NCBI GenBank assembly: GCA_964017155.1
Contig: OZ024861.1
Location: 29,428,777 to 29,492,776, forward strand
Direction of reading: 5' to 3'
DNA: 64,000 nucleotides
From: Oasisia sp. SBJ-2009
Taxonomy: Eukaryota > Annelida > Polychaeta > Sabellida > Siboglinidae
Shown: piece by piece, positions 37,065 through 51,888 of the stretch
Layout: every line of letters begins with the position of its first letter
How positions within the stretch are numbered: position 1 is the first letter of the stretch
Translations under genes and position numbers: made by a program
Notes under the pieces: model-generated
Told to the model about the DNA's origin: nothing
Seen by the model: the letters and a program-made list of their open reading frames with translations, nothing else
The model's database searches: none

Positions 37065-39534
37065 CGTCGCTGTGGGATTCATGACTGTGACGCCAATGGG
37101 GTAAAGGCATGCGGGTATGTGTAAGAACTGAGCGTACTGATTTCAAAGTCGTTACAACATATTATAACACTCTTTTTTTGTGCTTTTTCAGGTGTCTTCG
37201 CCTGATGATGATGCAGACCTGTCCACGGTTGACGACATCTGGCAGCATCGCTGACCGTCCGGGCCCAAAGTTGTGAAGATGGCGACGCGGGAGAACCACT
37301 TGACAGTGCGTGAAGCCTTGCTTTTTATCGAGTACAGTCCCTTCGTGCAGTATAACGTGTTGATATTATTGATAATGTAAGCCGATAACCAGGAGCATCA
37401 AAGATAGCTTGGCACAGAAATATGTAGCATAACAAGTGCGAGTGGACATCAGTTTTAATGACACAGTTCTCACAAACTCGAGAAAACAATCGAAACGGTT
37501 TAGGTAGAGGCTTGATCTATCTAACTTTCATGCTATGTGATTGATCAGAGCTGATTTAATGAAGATGGTTTAGACTTCGTTCGAATCATTTCCTCGCAAC
37601 CCGTTCAGATGGTGTTTTTCGGGGTCTAGGGATATCTCCCAGTTGTATGGTGTTTATGTTTTATTTTTTACCGAATGTGCTCTAATTGTATTAAGAAGTA
37701 AATTGCGCGGATACAGTGCAACGCAGCCAACTGTACCCGTAAAGGGTGCACCATAACACCATCACCTTGTGAGCGAGCTTCTATTGCACAAGGGCAACTT
37801 TGTTACATTAATTGTAGTATTTCTAAATAAGAATGTCAAGATATGATGCTAAAATTCGGCACATGAAAGGCAATTTCTACAACAAGAGGCCGATATCGCA
37901 CCGCGGAATGTATCTTAACATTGACATGCGTAAGCACCATTCGCGCGAATGTCACACACATTCTCGCACGCATACATACACCCACTCAATACAGTTATAT
38001 TTCTTTGCTATTACACCAAGCAGAACGCAATAGCAATGGAAACAGAATGCTAAGGAACCGGCATGCAAGGGCAACCGCCAGCCAGGCGCTTTACTATATT
38101 ATAACTCACATAATATCAATCACATAATACACATTTGATTGATCTTCCTCGTGAAACAAGTGCAAGATCATGCGATGTTTTGAGACCAATATTTGTCGCA
38201 ATCACACGCTCATCGGTGCGCAGAATTGTATCCAACTAGTGACGCTGACCGGCTGGCTTCATGTTGAGGTCATTGGCCGTGTCATGAGCGCTATGCCGAA
38301 AAACGGGTAATGTTAAAAGCTGCACATACCAATCAGTGTGAACAGCCATACGAAAAGCAAAGGTTCTTTCAGACTACACAGAAAACTAACGAGAGTGTAG
38401 TGTATGTTAGACTTGTGTGGGATGCACCACCCCTCTCGCGTCGTGTTCTGAGAGCTGTTTTTGTCGAGCACACTTCGGAGTAAAATTGAGAATCCTGAAA
38501 CGAAACAGCAGACATTTGGCAAGTTCGATACGAAAACGAAACTACAAAGGAACTAATAAGCAATAGTCGTATTATAGTCATTGACAGTGAGCTACATAAA
38601 TTGTACGCACTACAAAGATGATTACATTACAGAGTAAATCATGATGTGATGTGAACGAACGTCTTTTATCGCCTCGCCTTACATATTTCGATGTGTTTTT
38701 ATTTGACATTTCAAGACCGCAGAGAGTAGAGTGCCAACACTTTGATGAACGGAACTTCTATCGTCGACTATAGTGTTATGAAGGTCAGTGGTACTAATTG
38801 TCAGTTTAAATATTAGCCAAACTTCTGTTTTCTTAGGCCTCGGTGGATATCTTGGGAAATTGAAAAGTAATCGAAGAGTGGTATGCTCCATGTACACTGC
38901 GTTGTGCACGAGGACAAGAATATGAACGGTGTACAATTTCCGACTAGAAGTCGGTACTTGTGTAGAATGCGAGCCCACCTCAATTGTTCCTACTTTTCAA
39001 ACTTCAATACACATACACGAGGCGCGGTCGGCGTAGTGGTTAGCGCATCCGACTGGCACGCCGGCGGCGCGGGTTTAATACCCATACGCAGCAAGCCTGT
39101 TTGTTATATTTGATATCAAATCCAATAGACGGAGACTGACATAATGAAGTGTGCGGCTGGCGGTGCAATGCTATGCGCCACGCACATTGGCGTGCCTCCT
39201 ATATAAAACTTGCCCGAATGTCGCACAGGCCGCTATAACGTTATACAACGCCAGACCTGTGTGTGTACCGAAGGGATACATACGCTAGCGCAACCTTAGA
39301 CCTCGGAGGAAAGAAGGAGAAGACAAAAGAAAGCCGTACCCGCATTTCTTTTGGATCAACGCCGTCGCCATCTTGAAATCTGACGTCGCTTAGAAACGAA
39401 GATGGCGCGTCTGCCGTAAAGTCGTTACGTCACAGTAGGTGAGTCGTCGTCTTCCGGGTTGGCGCCATTAGTACGGCGCGCTGCCGAACGCTGGCATGAG
39501 ATGCCATCCAGTTTCCTTAGAGTAATCTCCACAG
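37065..39534. repeat. Unit 16 (2,470 bp, intron deletion)
   Basis: Same 1-bp deletion as unit 15 (at about 37178). First unit with 1824T, and a 2357A/2379A 3' end. Confidence 0.98.
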
Positions 39535-42005
39535 CGTCGCTGTGGGATTCATGACTGTGACGCCAATGGGGTAAAGGCATGCGGGTATGTGTAAGAACTG
39601 AGCGTACTGATTTCAAAGTCGTTACAACATATTATAACACTCTTTTTATTGTGCTTTTTCAGGTGTCTTTGCCTGATGATGATGCAGACCTGTCCACGGT
39701 TGACGACATCTGGCAGCATCGCTGACCGTCCGGGCCCAAAGTTGTGAAGATGGCGACGCGGGAGAACCACTTGACAGTGCGTGAAGCCTTGCTTTTTATC
39801 GAGTACAGTCCCTTCGTGCAGTATAACGTGTTGATATTATTGATAATGTAAGCCGATAACCAGGAGCATCAAAGATAGCTTGGCACAGAAATATGTAGCA
39901 TAACAAGTGCGAGTGGACATCAGTTTTAATGACACAGTTCTCACAAACTCGAGAAAACAATCGAAACGGTTTAGGTAGAGGCTTGATCTATCTAACTTTC
40001 ATGCTATGTGATTGATCAGAGCTGATTTAATGAAGATGGTTTAGACTTCGTTCGAATCATTTCCTCGCAACCCGTTCAGATGGTGTTTTTCGGGGTCTAG
40101 GGATATCTCCCAGTTGTATGGTGTTTATGTTTTATTTTTTACCGAATGTGCTCTAATTGTATTAAAAAGTAAATTGCGCGGATACAGTGCAACGCAGCCA
40201 ACTGTACCCGTAAAGGGTGCACCATAACACCATCACCTTGTGAGCGAGCTTCTATTGCACAAGGGCAACTTTGTTACATTAATTGTAGTATTTCTAAATA
40301 AGAATGTCAAGATATGATGCTAAAATTCGGCACATGAAAGGCAATTTCTACAACAAGAGGCCGATATCGCACCGCGGAATGTATCTTAACATTGACATGC
40401 GTAAGCACCATTCGCGCGAATGTCACACACATTCTCGCACGCATACATACACCCACTCAATACAGTTATATTTCTTTGCTATTACACCAAGCAGAACGCA
40501 ATAGCAATGGAAACAGAATGCTAAGGAACCGGCATGCAAGGGCAACCGCCAGCCAGGCGCTTTACTATATTATAACTCACATAATATCAATCACATAATA
40601 CACATTTGATTGATCTTCCTCGTGAAACAAGTGCAAGATCATGCGATGTTTTGAGACCAATATTTGTCGCAATCACACGCTCATCGGTGCGCAGAATTGT
40701 ATCCAACTAGTGACGCTGACCGGCTGGCTTCATGTTGAGGTCATTGGCCGTGTCATGAGCGCTATGCCGAAAAACGGGTAATGTTAAAAGCTGCACATAC
40801 CAATCAGTGTGAACAGCCATACGAAAAGCAAAGGTTCTTTCAGACTACACAGAAAACTAACGAGAGTGTAGTGTATGTTAGACTTGTGTGGGATGCACCA
40901 CCCCTCTCGCGTCGTGTTCTGAGAGCTGTTTTTGTCGAGCACACTTCGGAGTAAAATTGAGAATCCTGAAACGAAACAGCAGACATTTGGCAAGTTCGAT
41001 ACGAAAACGAAACTACAAAGGAACTAATAAGCAATAGTCGTATTATAGTCATTGACAGTGAGCTACATAAATTGTACGCACTACAAAGATGATTACATTA
41101 CAGAGTAAATCATGATGTGATGTGAACGAACGTCTTTTATCGCCTCGCCTTACATATTTCGATGTGTTTTTATTTGACATTTCAAGACCGCAGAGAGTAG
41201 AGTGCCAACACTTTGATGAACGGAACTTCTATCGTCGACTGTAGTGTTATGAAGGTCAGTGGTACTAATTGTCAGTTTAAATATTAGCCAAACTTCTGTT
41301 TTCTTAGGCCTCGGTGGATATCTTGGGAAATTGAAAAGTAATCGAAGAGTGGTATGCTCCATGTACACTGCGTTGTGCACGAGGACAAGAATATGAACGG
41401 TGTACAATTTCCGACTAGAAGTCGGTACTTGTGTAGAATGCGAGCCCACCTCAATTGTTCCTACTTTTCAAACTTCAATACACATACACGAGGCGCGGTC
41501 GGCGTAGTGGTTAGCGCATCCGACTGGCACGCCGGCGGCGCGGGTTTAATACCCATACGCAGCAAGCCTGTTTGTTATATTTGATATCAAATCCAATAGA
41601 CGGAGACTGACATAATGAAGTGTGCGGCTGGCGGTGCAATGCTATGCGCCACGCACATTGGCGTGCCTCCTATATAAAACTTGCCCGAATGTCGCACAGG
41701 CCGCTATAACGTTATACAACGCCAGACCTGTGTGTGTACCGAAGGGATACATACGCTAGCGCAACCTTAGACCTCGGAGGAAAGAAGGAGAAGACAAAAG
41801 AAAGCCGTACCCGCATTTCTTTTGGATCAACGCCGTCGCCATCTTGAAATCTGACGTCGCTTAGAAACGAAGATGGCGCGTCTGCCGTAAAGTCGTTACG
41901 TCACAGTAGGTGAGTCGTCGTCTTCCGGGTTGGCGCCATTAGTACGGCGCGCTGCCGAACGCTGGCATGAGATGCCATCCAGTTTCCTTAGAGTAATCTC
42001 CACAG
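39535..42005. repeat. Unit 17
   Basis: 136T, 632A (40166), 1707G and 1824T. The 632A combination is shared only with unit 21. The 632 change creates an ATTAAA hexamer on the + strand. Confidence 0.98.
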
Positions 42006-44476
42006 CGTCGCTGTGGGATTCATGACTGTGACGCCAATGTGGTAAAGGCATGCGGGTATGTGTAAGAACTGAGCGTACTGATTTCAAAGTCGTTACAACA
42101 TATTATAACACTCTTTTTATTGTGCTTTTTCAGGTGTCTTTGCCTGATGATGATGCAGACCTGTCCACGGTTGACGACATCTGGCAGCATCGCTGACCGT
42201 CCGGGCCCAAAGTTGTGAAGATGGCGACGCGGGAGAACCACTTGACAGTGCGTGAAGCCTTGCTTTTTATCGAGTACAGTCCCTTCGTGCAGTATAACGT
42301 GTTGATATTATTGATAATGTAAGCCGATAACCAGGAGCATCAAAGATAGCTTGGCACAGAAATATGTAGCATAACAAGTGCGAGTGGACATCAGTTTTAA
42401 TGACACAGTTCTCACAAACTCGAGAAAACAATCGAAACGGTTTAGGTAGAGGCTTGATCTATCTAACTTTCATGCTATGTGATTGATCAGAGCTGATTTA
42501 ATGAAGATGGTTTAGACTTCGTTCGAATCATTTCCTCGCAACCCGTTCAGATGGTGTTTTTCGGGGTCTAGGGATATCTCCCAGTTGTATGGTGTTTATG
42601 TTTTATTTTTTACCGAATGTGCTCTAATTGTATTAAGAAGTAAATTGCGCGGATACAGTGCAACGCAGCCAACTGTACCCGTAAAGGGTGCACCATAACA
42701 CCATCACCTTGTGAGCGAGCTTCTATTGCACAAGGGCAACTTTGTTACATTAATTGTAGTATTTCTAAATAAGAATGTCAAGATATGATGCTAAAATTCG
42801 GCACATGAAAGGCAATTTCTACAACAAGAGGCCGATATCGCACCGCGGAATGTATCTTAACATTGACATGCGTAAGCACCATTCGCGCGAATGTCACACA
42901 CATTCTCGCACGCATACATACACCCACTCAATACAGTTATATTTCTTTGCTATTACACCAAGCAGAACGCAATAGCAATGGAAACAGAATGCTAAGGAAC
43001 CGGCATGCAAGGGCAACCGCCAGCCAGGCGCTTTACTATATTATAACTCACATAATATCAATCACATAATACACATTTGATTGATCTTCCTCGTGAAACA
43101 AGTGCAAGATCATGCGATGTTTTGAGACCAATATTTGTCGCAATCACACGCTCATCGGTGCGCAGAATTGTATCCAACTAGTGACGCTGACCGGCTGGCT
43201 TCATGTTGAGGTCATTGGCCGTGTCATGAGCGCTATGCCGAAAAACGGGTAATGTTAAAAGCTGCACATACCAATCAGTGTGAACAGCCATACGAAAAGC
43301 AAAGGTTCTTTCAGACTACACAGAAAACTAACGAGAGTGTAGTGTATGTTAGACTTGTGTGGGATGCACCACCCCTCTCGCGTCGTGTTCTGAGAGCTGT
43401 TTTTGTCGAGCACACTTCGGAGTAAAATTGAGAATCCTGAAACGAAACAGCAGACATTTGGCAAGTTCGATACGAAAACGAAACTACAAAGGAACTAATA
43501 AGCAATAGTCGTATTATAGTCATTGACAGTGAGCTACATAAATTGTACGCACTACAAAGATGATTACATTACAGAGTAAATCATGATGTGATGTGAACGA
43601 ACGTCTTTTATCGCCTCGCCTTACATATTTCGATGTGTTTTTATTTGACATTTCAAGACCGCAGAGAGTAGAGTGCCAACACTTTGATGAACGGAACTTC
43701 TATCGTCGACTATAGTGTTATGAAGGTCAGTGGTACTAATTGTCAGTTTAAATATTAGCCAAACTTCTGTTTTCTTAGGCCTCGGTGGATATCTTGGGAA
43801 ATTGAAAAGTAATCGAAGAGTGGTATGCGCCATGTACACTGCGTTGTGCACGAGGACAAGAATATGAACGGTGTACAATTTCCGACTAGAAGTCGGTACT
43901 TGTGTAGAATGCGAGCCCACCTCAATTGTTCCTACTTTTCAAACTTCAATACACATACACGAGGCGCGGTCGGCGTAGTGGTTAGCGCATCCGACTGGCA
44001 CGCCGGCGGCGCGGGTTTAATACCCATACGCAGCAAGCCTGTTTGTTATATTTGATATCAAATCCAATAGACGGAGACTGACATAATGAAGTGTGCGGCT
44101 GGCGGTGCAATGCTATGCGCCACGCACATTGGCGTGCCTCCTATATAAAACTTGCCCGAATGTCGCACAGGCCGCTATAACGTTATACAACGCCAGACCT
44201 GTGTGTGTACCGAAGGGATACATACGCTAGCGCAACCTTAGACCTCGGAGGAAAGAAGGAGAAGACAAAAGAAAGCCGTACCCGCATTTCTTTTGGATCA
44301 ACGCCGTCGCCATCTTGAAATCTGACGTCGCTTAGAAACGAAGATGGCGCGTCTGCCGTAATGTCGTTACGTCACAGTAGGTGTGTCGTCGTCTTCCGGG
44401 TTGGCGCCATTAGTACGGCGCGCTGCCGAACGCTGGCATGAGATGCCATCCAGTTTCCTTAGAGTAATCTCCACAG
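42006..44476. repeat. Unit 18
   Basis: 35T and 136T at its start (as in units 20 and 22) but 1707A, 1824G and 2357T at its end (as in unit 15). It is a mosaic. Confidence 0.98.
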
Positions 44477-46946
44477 CGTCGCTGTGGGATTCATGACTGT
44501 GACGCCAATGGGGTAAAGGCATGCGGGTATGTGTAAGAACTGAGCGTACTGATTTCAAAGTCGTTACAACATATTATAACACTCTTTTTTTGTGCTTTTT
44601 CAGGTGTCTTCGCCTGATGATGATGCAGACCTGTCCACGGTTGACGACATCTGGCAGCATCGCTGACCGTCCGGGCCCAAAGTTGTGAAGATGGCGACGC
44701 GGGAGAACCACTTGACAGTGCGTGAAGCCTTGCTTTTTATCGAGTACAGTCCCTTCGTGCAGTATAACGTGTTGATATTATTGATAATGTAAGCCGATAA
44801 CCAGGAGCATCAAAGATAGCTTGGCACAGAAATATGTAGCATAACAAGTGCGAGTGGACATCAGTTTTAATGACACAGTTCTCACAAACTCGAGAAAACA
44901 ATCGAAACGGTTTAGGTAGAGGCTTGATCTATCTAACTTTCATGCTATGTGATTGATCAGAGCTGATTTAATGAAGATGGTTTAGACTTCGTTCGAATCA
45001 TTTCCTCGCAACCCGTTCAGATGGTGTTTTTCGGGGTCTAGGGATATCTCCCAGTTGTATGGTGTTTATGTTTTATTTTTTACCGAATGTGCTCTAATTG
45101 TATTAAGAAGTAAATTGCGCGGATACAGTGCAACGCAGCCAACTGTACCCGTAAAGGGTGCACCATAACACCATCACCTTGTGAGCGAGCTTCTATTGCA
45201 CAAGGGCAACTTTGTTACATTAATTGTAGTATTTCTAAATAAGAATGTCAAGATATGATGCTAAAATTCGGCACATGAAAGGCAATTTCTACAACAAGAG
45301 GCCGATATCGCACCGCGGAATGTATCTTAACATTGACATGCGTAAGCACCATTCGCGCGAATGTCACACACATTCTCGCACGCATACATACACCCACTCA
45401 ATACAGTTATATTTCTTTGCTATTACACCAAGCAGAACGCAATAGCAATGGAAACAGAATGCTAAGGAACCGGCATGCAAGGGCAACCGCCAGCCAGGCG
45501 CTTTACTATATTATAACTCACATAATATCAATCACATAATACACATTTGATTGATCTTCCTCGTGAAACAAGTGCAAGATCATGCGATGTTTTGAGACCA
45601 ATATTTGTCGCAATCACACGCTCATCGGTGCGCAGAATTGTATCCAACTAGTGACGCTGACCGGCTGGCTTCATGTTGAGGTCATTGGCCGTGTCATGAG
45701 CGCTATGCCGAAAAACGGGTAATGTTAAAAGCTGCACATACCAATCAGTGTGAACAGCCATACGAAAAGCAAAGGTTCTTTCAGACTACACAGAAAACTA
45801 ACGAGAGTGTAGTGTATGTTAGACTTGTGTGGGATGCACCACCCCTCTCGCGTCGTGTTCTGAGAGCTGTTTTTGTCGAGCACACTTCGGAGTAAAATTG
45901 AGAATCCTGAAACGAAACAGCAGACATTTGGCAAGTTCGATACGAAAACGAAACTACAAAGGAACTAATAAGCAATAGTCGTATTATAGTCATTGACAGT
46001 GAGCTACATAAATTGTACGCACTACAAAGATGATTACATTACAGAGTAAATCATGATGTGATGTGAACGAACGTCTTTTATCGCCTCGCCTTACATATTT
46101 CGATGTGTTTTTATTTGACATTTCAAGACCGCAGAGAGTAGAGTGCCAACACTTTGATGAACGGAACTTCTATCGTCGACTGTAGTGTTATGAAGGTCAG
46201 TGGTACTAATTGTCAGTTTAAATATTAGCCAAACTTCTGTTTTCTTAGGCCTCGGTGGATATCTTGGGAAATTGAAAAGTAATCGAAGAGTGGTATGCTC
46301 CATGTACACTGCGTTGTGCACGAGGACAAGAATATGAACGGTGTACAATTTCCGACTAGAAGTCGGTACTTGTGTAGAATGCGAGCCCACCTCAATTGTT
46401 CCTACTTTTCAAACTTCAATACACATACACGAGGCGCGGTCGGCGTAGTGGTTAGCGCATCCGACTGGCACGCCGGCGGCGCGGGTTTAATACCCATACG
46501 CAGCAAGCCTGTTTGTTATATTTGATATCAAATCCAATAGACGGAGACTGACATAATGAAGTGTGCGGCTGGCGGTGCAATGCTATGCGCCACGCACATT
46601 GGCGTGCCTCCTATATAAAACTTGCCCGAATGTCGCACAGGCCGCTATAACGTTATACAACGCCAGACCTGTGTGTGTACCGAAGGGATACATACGCTAG
46701 CGCAACCTTAGACCTCGGAGGAAAGAAGGAGAAGACAAAAGAAAGCCGTACCCGCATTTCTTTTGGATCAACGCCGTCGCCATCTTGAAATCTGACGTCG
46801 CTTAGAAACGAAGATGGCGCGTCTGCCGTAAAGTCGTTACGTCACAGTAGGTGAGTCGTCGTCTTCCGGGTTGGCGCCATTAGTACGGCGCGCTGCCGAA
46901 CGCTGGCATGAGATGCCATCCAGTTTCCTTAGAGTAATCTCCACAG
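44477..46946. repeat. Unit 19 (2,470 bp, intron deletion)
   Basis: Third carrier of the intron deletion (at about 44590). Then 1707G, 1824T and the 2357A 3' end. The 18/19 junction resembles the 15/16 junction. Confidence 0.98.
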
Positions 46947-49417
46947 CGTCGCTGTGGGATTCATGACTGTGACGCCAATGTGGTAAAGGCATGCGGGTAT
47001 GTGTAAGAACTGAGCGTACTGATTTCAAAGTCGTTACAACATATTATAACACTCTTTTTATTGTGCTTTTTCAGGTGTCTTTGCCTGATGATGATGCAGA
47101 CCTGTCCACGGTTGACGGCATCTGGCAGCATCGCTGACCGTCCGGGCCCAAAGTTGTGAAGATGGCGACGCGGGAGAACCACTTGACAGTGCGTGAAGCC
47201 TTGCTTTTTATCGAGTACAGTCCCTTCGTGCAGTATAACGTGTTGATATTATTGATAATGTAAGCCGATAACCAGGAGCATCAAAGATAGCTTGGCACAG
47301 AAATATGTAGCATAACAAGTGCGAGTGGACATCAGTTTTAATGACACAGTTCTCACAAACTCGAGAAAACAATCGAAACGGTTTAGGTAGAGGCTTGATC
47401 TATCTAACTTTCATGCTATGTGATTGATCAGAGCTGATTTAATGAAGATGGTTTAGACTTCGTTCGAATCATTTCCTCGCAACCCGTTCAGATGGTGTTT
47501 TTCGGGGTCTAGGGATATCTCCCAGTTGTATGGTGTTTATGTTTTATTTTTTACCGAATGTGCTCTAATTGTATTAAGAAGTAAATTGCGCGGATACAGT
47601 GCAACGCAGCCAACTGTACCCGTAAAGGGTGCACCATAACACCATCACCTTGTGAGCGAGCTTCTATTGCACAAGGGCAACTTTGTTACATTAATTGTAG
47701 TATTTCTAAATAAGAATGTCAAGATATGATGCTAAAATTCGGCACATGAAAGGCAATTTCTACAACAAGAGGCCGATATCGCACCGCGGAATGTATCTTA
47801 ACATTGACATGCGTAAGCACCATTCGCGCGAATGTCACACACATTCTCGCACGCATACATACACCCACTCAATACAGTTATATTTCTTTGCTATTACACC
47901 AAGCAGAACGCAATAGCAATGGAAACAGAATGCTAAGGAACCGGCATGCAAGGGCAACCGCCAGCCAGGCGCTTTACTATATTATAACTCACATAATATC
48001 AATCACATAATACACATTTGATTGATCTTCCTCGTGAAACAAGTGCAAGATCATGCGATGTTTTGAGACCAATATTTGTCGCAATCACACGCTCATCGGT
48101 GCGCAGAATTGTATCCAACTAGTGACGCTGACCGGCTGGCTTCATGTTGAGGTCATTGGCCGTGTCATGAGCGCTATGCCGAAAAACGGGTAATGTTAAA
48201 AGCTGCACATACCAATCAGTGTGAACAGCCATACGAAAAGCAAAGGTTCTTTCAGACTACACAGAAAACTAACGAGAGTGTAGTGTATGTTAGACTTGTG
48301 TGGGATGCACCACCCCTCTCGCGTCGTGTTCTGAGAGCTGTTTTTGTCGAGCACACTTCGGAGTAAAATTGAGAATCCTGAAACGAAACAGCAGACATTT
48401 GGCAAGTTCGATACGAAAACGAAACTACAAAGGAACTAATAAGCAATAGTCGTATTATAGTCATTGACAGTGAGCTACATAAATTGTACGCACTACAAAG
48501 ATGATTACATTACAGAGTAAATCATGATGTGATGTGAACGAACGTCTTTTATCGCCTCGCCTTACATATTTCGATGTGTTTTTATTTGACATTTCAAGAC
48601 CGCAGAGAGTAGAGTGCCAACACTTTGATGAACGGAACTTCTATCGTCGACTATAGTGTTATGAAGGTCAGTGGTACTAATTGTCAGTTTAAATATTAGC
48701 CAAACTTCTGTTTTCTTAGGCCTCGGTGGATATCTTGGGAAATTGAAAAGTAATCGAAGAGTGGTATGCTCCATGTACACTGCGTTGTGCACGAGGACAA
48801 GAATATGAACGGTGTACAATTTCCGACTAGAAGTCGGTACTTGTGTAGAATGCGAGCCCACCTCAATTGTTCCTACTTTTCAAACTTCAATACACATACA
48901 CGAGGCGCGGTCGGCGTAGTGGTTAGCGCATCCGACTGGCACGCCGGCGGCGCGGGTTTAATACCCATACGCAGCAAGCCTGTTTGTTATATTTGATATC
49001 AAATCCAATAGACGGAGACTGACATAATGAAGTGTGCGGCTGGCGGTGCAATGCTATGCGCCACGCACATTGGCGTGCCTCCTATATAAAACTTGCCCGA
49101 ATGTCGCACAGGCCGCTATAACGTTATACAACGCCAGACCTGTGTGTGTACCGAAGGGATACATACGCTAGCGCAACCTTAGACCTCGGAGGAAAGAAGG
49201 AGAAGACAAAAGAAAGCCGTACCCGCATTTCTTTTGGATCAACGCCGTCGCCATCTTGAAATCTGACGTCGCTTAGAAACGAAGATGGCGCGTCTGCCGT
49301 AAAGTCGTTACGTCACAGTAGGTGAGTCGTCGTCTTCCGGGTTGGCGCCATTAGTACGGCGCGCTGCCGAACGCTGGCATGAGATGCCATCCAGTTTCCT
49401 TAGAGTAATCTCCACAG
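46947..49417. repeat. Unit 20
   Basis: 35T and 136T with G at 172 (47118), the only unit after number 11 with the left-domain allele there. That suggests back mutation or local conversion. 1707A, 1824T, 2357A. Confidence 0.98.
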
Positions 49418-51888
49418 CGTCGCTGTGGGATTCATGACTGTGACGCCAATGGGGTAAAGGCATGCGGGTATGTGTAAGAACTGAGCGTACTGATTTCAAA
49501 GTCGTTACAACATATTATAACACTCTTTTTATTGTGCTTTTTCAGGTGTCTTTGCCTGATGATGATGCAGACCTGTCCACGGTTGACGACATCTGGCAGC
49601 ATCGCTGACCGTCCGGGCCCAAAGTTGTGAAGATGGCGACGCGGGAGAACCACTTGACAGTGCGTGAAGCCTTGCTTTTTATCGAGTACAGTCCCTTCGT
49701 GCAGTATAACGTGTTGATATTATTGATAATGTAAGCCGATAACCAGGAGCATCAAAGATAGCTTGGCACAGAAATATGTAGCATAACAAGTGCGAGTGGA
49801 CATCAGTTTTAATGACACAGTTCTCACAAACTCGAGAAAACAATCGAAACGGTTTAGGTAGAGGCTTGATCTATCTAACTTTCATGCTATGTGATTGATC
49901 AGAGCTGATTTAATGAAGATGGTTTAGACTTCGTTCGAATCATTTCCTCGCAACCCGTTCAGATGGTGTTTTTCGGGGTCTAGGGATATCTCCCAGTTGT
50001 ATGGTGTTTATGTTTTATTTTTTACCGAATGTGCTCTAATTGTATTAAAAAGTAAATTGCGCGGATACAGTGCAACGCAGCCAACTGTACCCGTAAAGGG
50101 TGCACCATAACACCATCACCTTGTGAGCGAGCTTCTATTGCACAAGGGCAACTTTGTTACATTAATTGTAGTATTTCTAAATAAGAATGTCAAGATATGA
50201 TGCTAAAATTCGGCACATGAAAGGCAATTTCTACAACAAGAGGCCGATATCGCACCGCGGAATGTATCTTAACATTGACATGCGTAAGCACCATTCGCGC
50301 GAATGTCACACACATTCTCGCACGCATACATACACCCACTCAATACAGTTATATTTCTTTGCTATTACACCAAGCAGAACGCAATAGCAATGGAAACAGA
50401 ATGCTAAGGAACCGGCATGCAAGGGCAACCGCCAGCCAGGCGCTTTACTATATTATAACTCACATAATATCAATCACATAATACACATTTGATTGATCTT
50501 CCTCGTGAAACAAGTGCAAGATCATGCGATGTTTTGAGACCAATATTTGTCGCAATCACACGCTCATCGGTGCGCAGAATTGTATCCAACTAGTGACGCT
50601 GACCGGCTGGCTTCATGTTGAGGTCATTGGCCGTGTCATGAGCGCTATGCCGAAAAACGGGTAATGTTAAAAGCTGCACATACCAATCAGTGTGAACAGC
50701 CATACGAAAAGCAAAGGTTCTTTCAGACTACACAGAAAACTAACGAGAGTGTAGTGTATGTTAGACTTGTGTGGGATGCACCACCCCTCTCGCGTCGTGT
50801 TCTGAGAGCTGTTTTTGTCGAGCACACTTCGGAGTAAAATTGAGAATCCTGAAACGAAACAGCAGACATTTGGCAAGTTCGATACGAAAACGAAACTACA
50901 AAGGAACTAATAAGCAATAGTCGTATTATAGTCATTGACAGTGAGCTACATAAATTGTACGCACTACAAAGATGATTACATTACAGAGTAAATCATGATG
51001 TGATGTGAACGAACGTCTTTTATCGCCTCGCCTTACATATTTCGATGTGTTTTTATTTGACATTTCAAGACCGCAGAGAGTAGAGTGCCAACACTTTGAT
51101 GAACGGAACTTCTATCGTCGACTGTAGTGTTATGAAGGTCAGTGGTACTAATTGTCAGTTTAAATATTAGCCAAACTTCTGTTTTCTTAGGCCTCGGTGG
51201 ATATCTTGGGAAATTGAAAAGTAATCGAAGAGTGGTATGCTCCATGTACACTGCGTTGTGCACGAGGACAAGAATATGAACGGTGTACAATTTCCGACTA
51301 GAAGTCGGTACTTGTGTAGAATGCGAGCCCACCTCAATTGTTCCTACTTTTCAAACTTCAATACACATACACGAGGCGCGGTCGGCGTAGTGGTTAGCGC
51401 ATCCGACTGGCACGCCGGCGGCGCGGGTTTAATACCCATACGCAGCAAGCCTGTTTGTTATATTTGATATCAAATCCAATAGACGGAGACTGACATAATG
51501 AAGTGTGCGGCTGGCGGTGCAATGCTATGCGCCACGCACATTGGCGTGCCTCCTATATAAAACTTGCCCGAATGTCGCACAGGCCGCTATAACGTTATAC
51601 AACGCCAGACCTGTGTGTGTACCGAAGGGATACATACGCTAGCGCAACCTTAGACCTCGGAGGAAAGAAGGAGAAGACAAAAGAAAGCCGTACCCGCATT
51701 TCTTTTGGATCAACGCCGTCGCCATCTTGAAATCTGACGTCGCTTAGAAACGAAGATGGCGCGTCTGCCGTAAAGTCGTTACGTCACAGTAGGTGAGTCG
51801 TCGTCTTCCGGGTTGGCGCCATTAGTACGGCGCGCTGCCGAACGCTGGCATGAGATGCCATCCAGTTTCCTTAGAGTAATCTCCACAG
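49418..51888. repeat. Unit 21
   Basis: Matches unit 17 at every marker noted, including 632A (50049), 1707G and 1824T. It lies 9,883 bp downstream of unit 17. Confidence 0.98.
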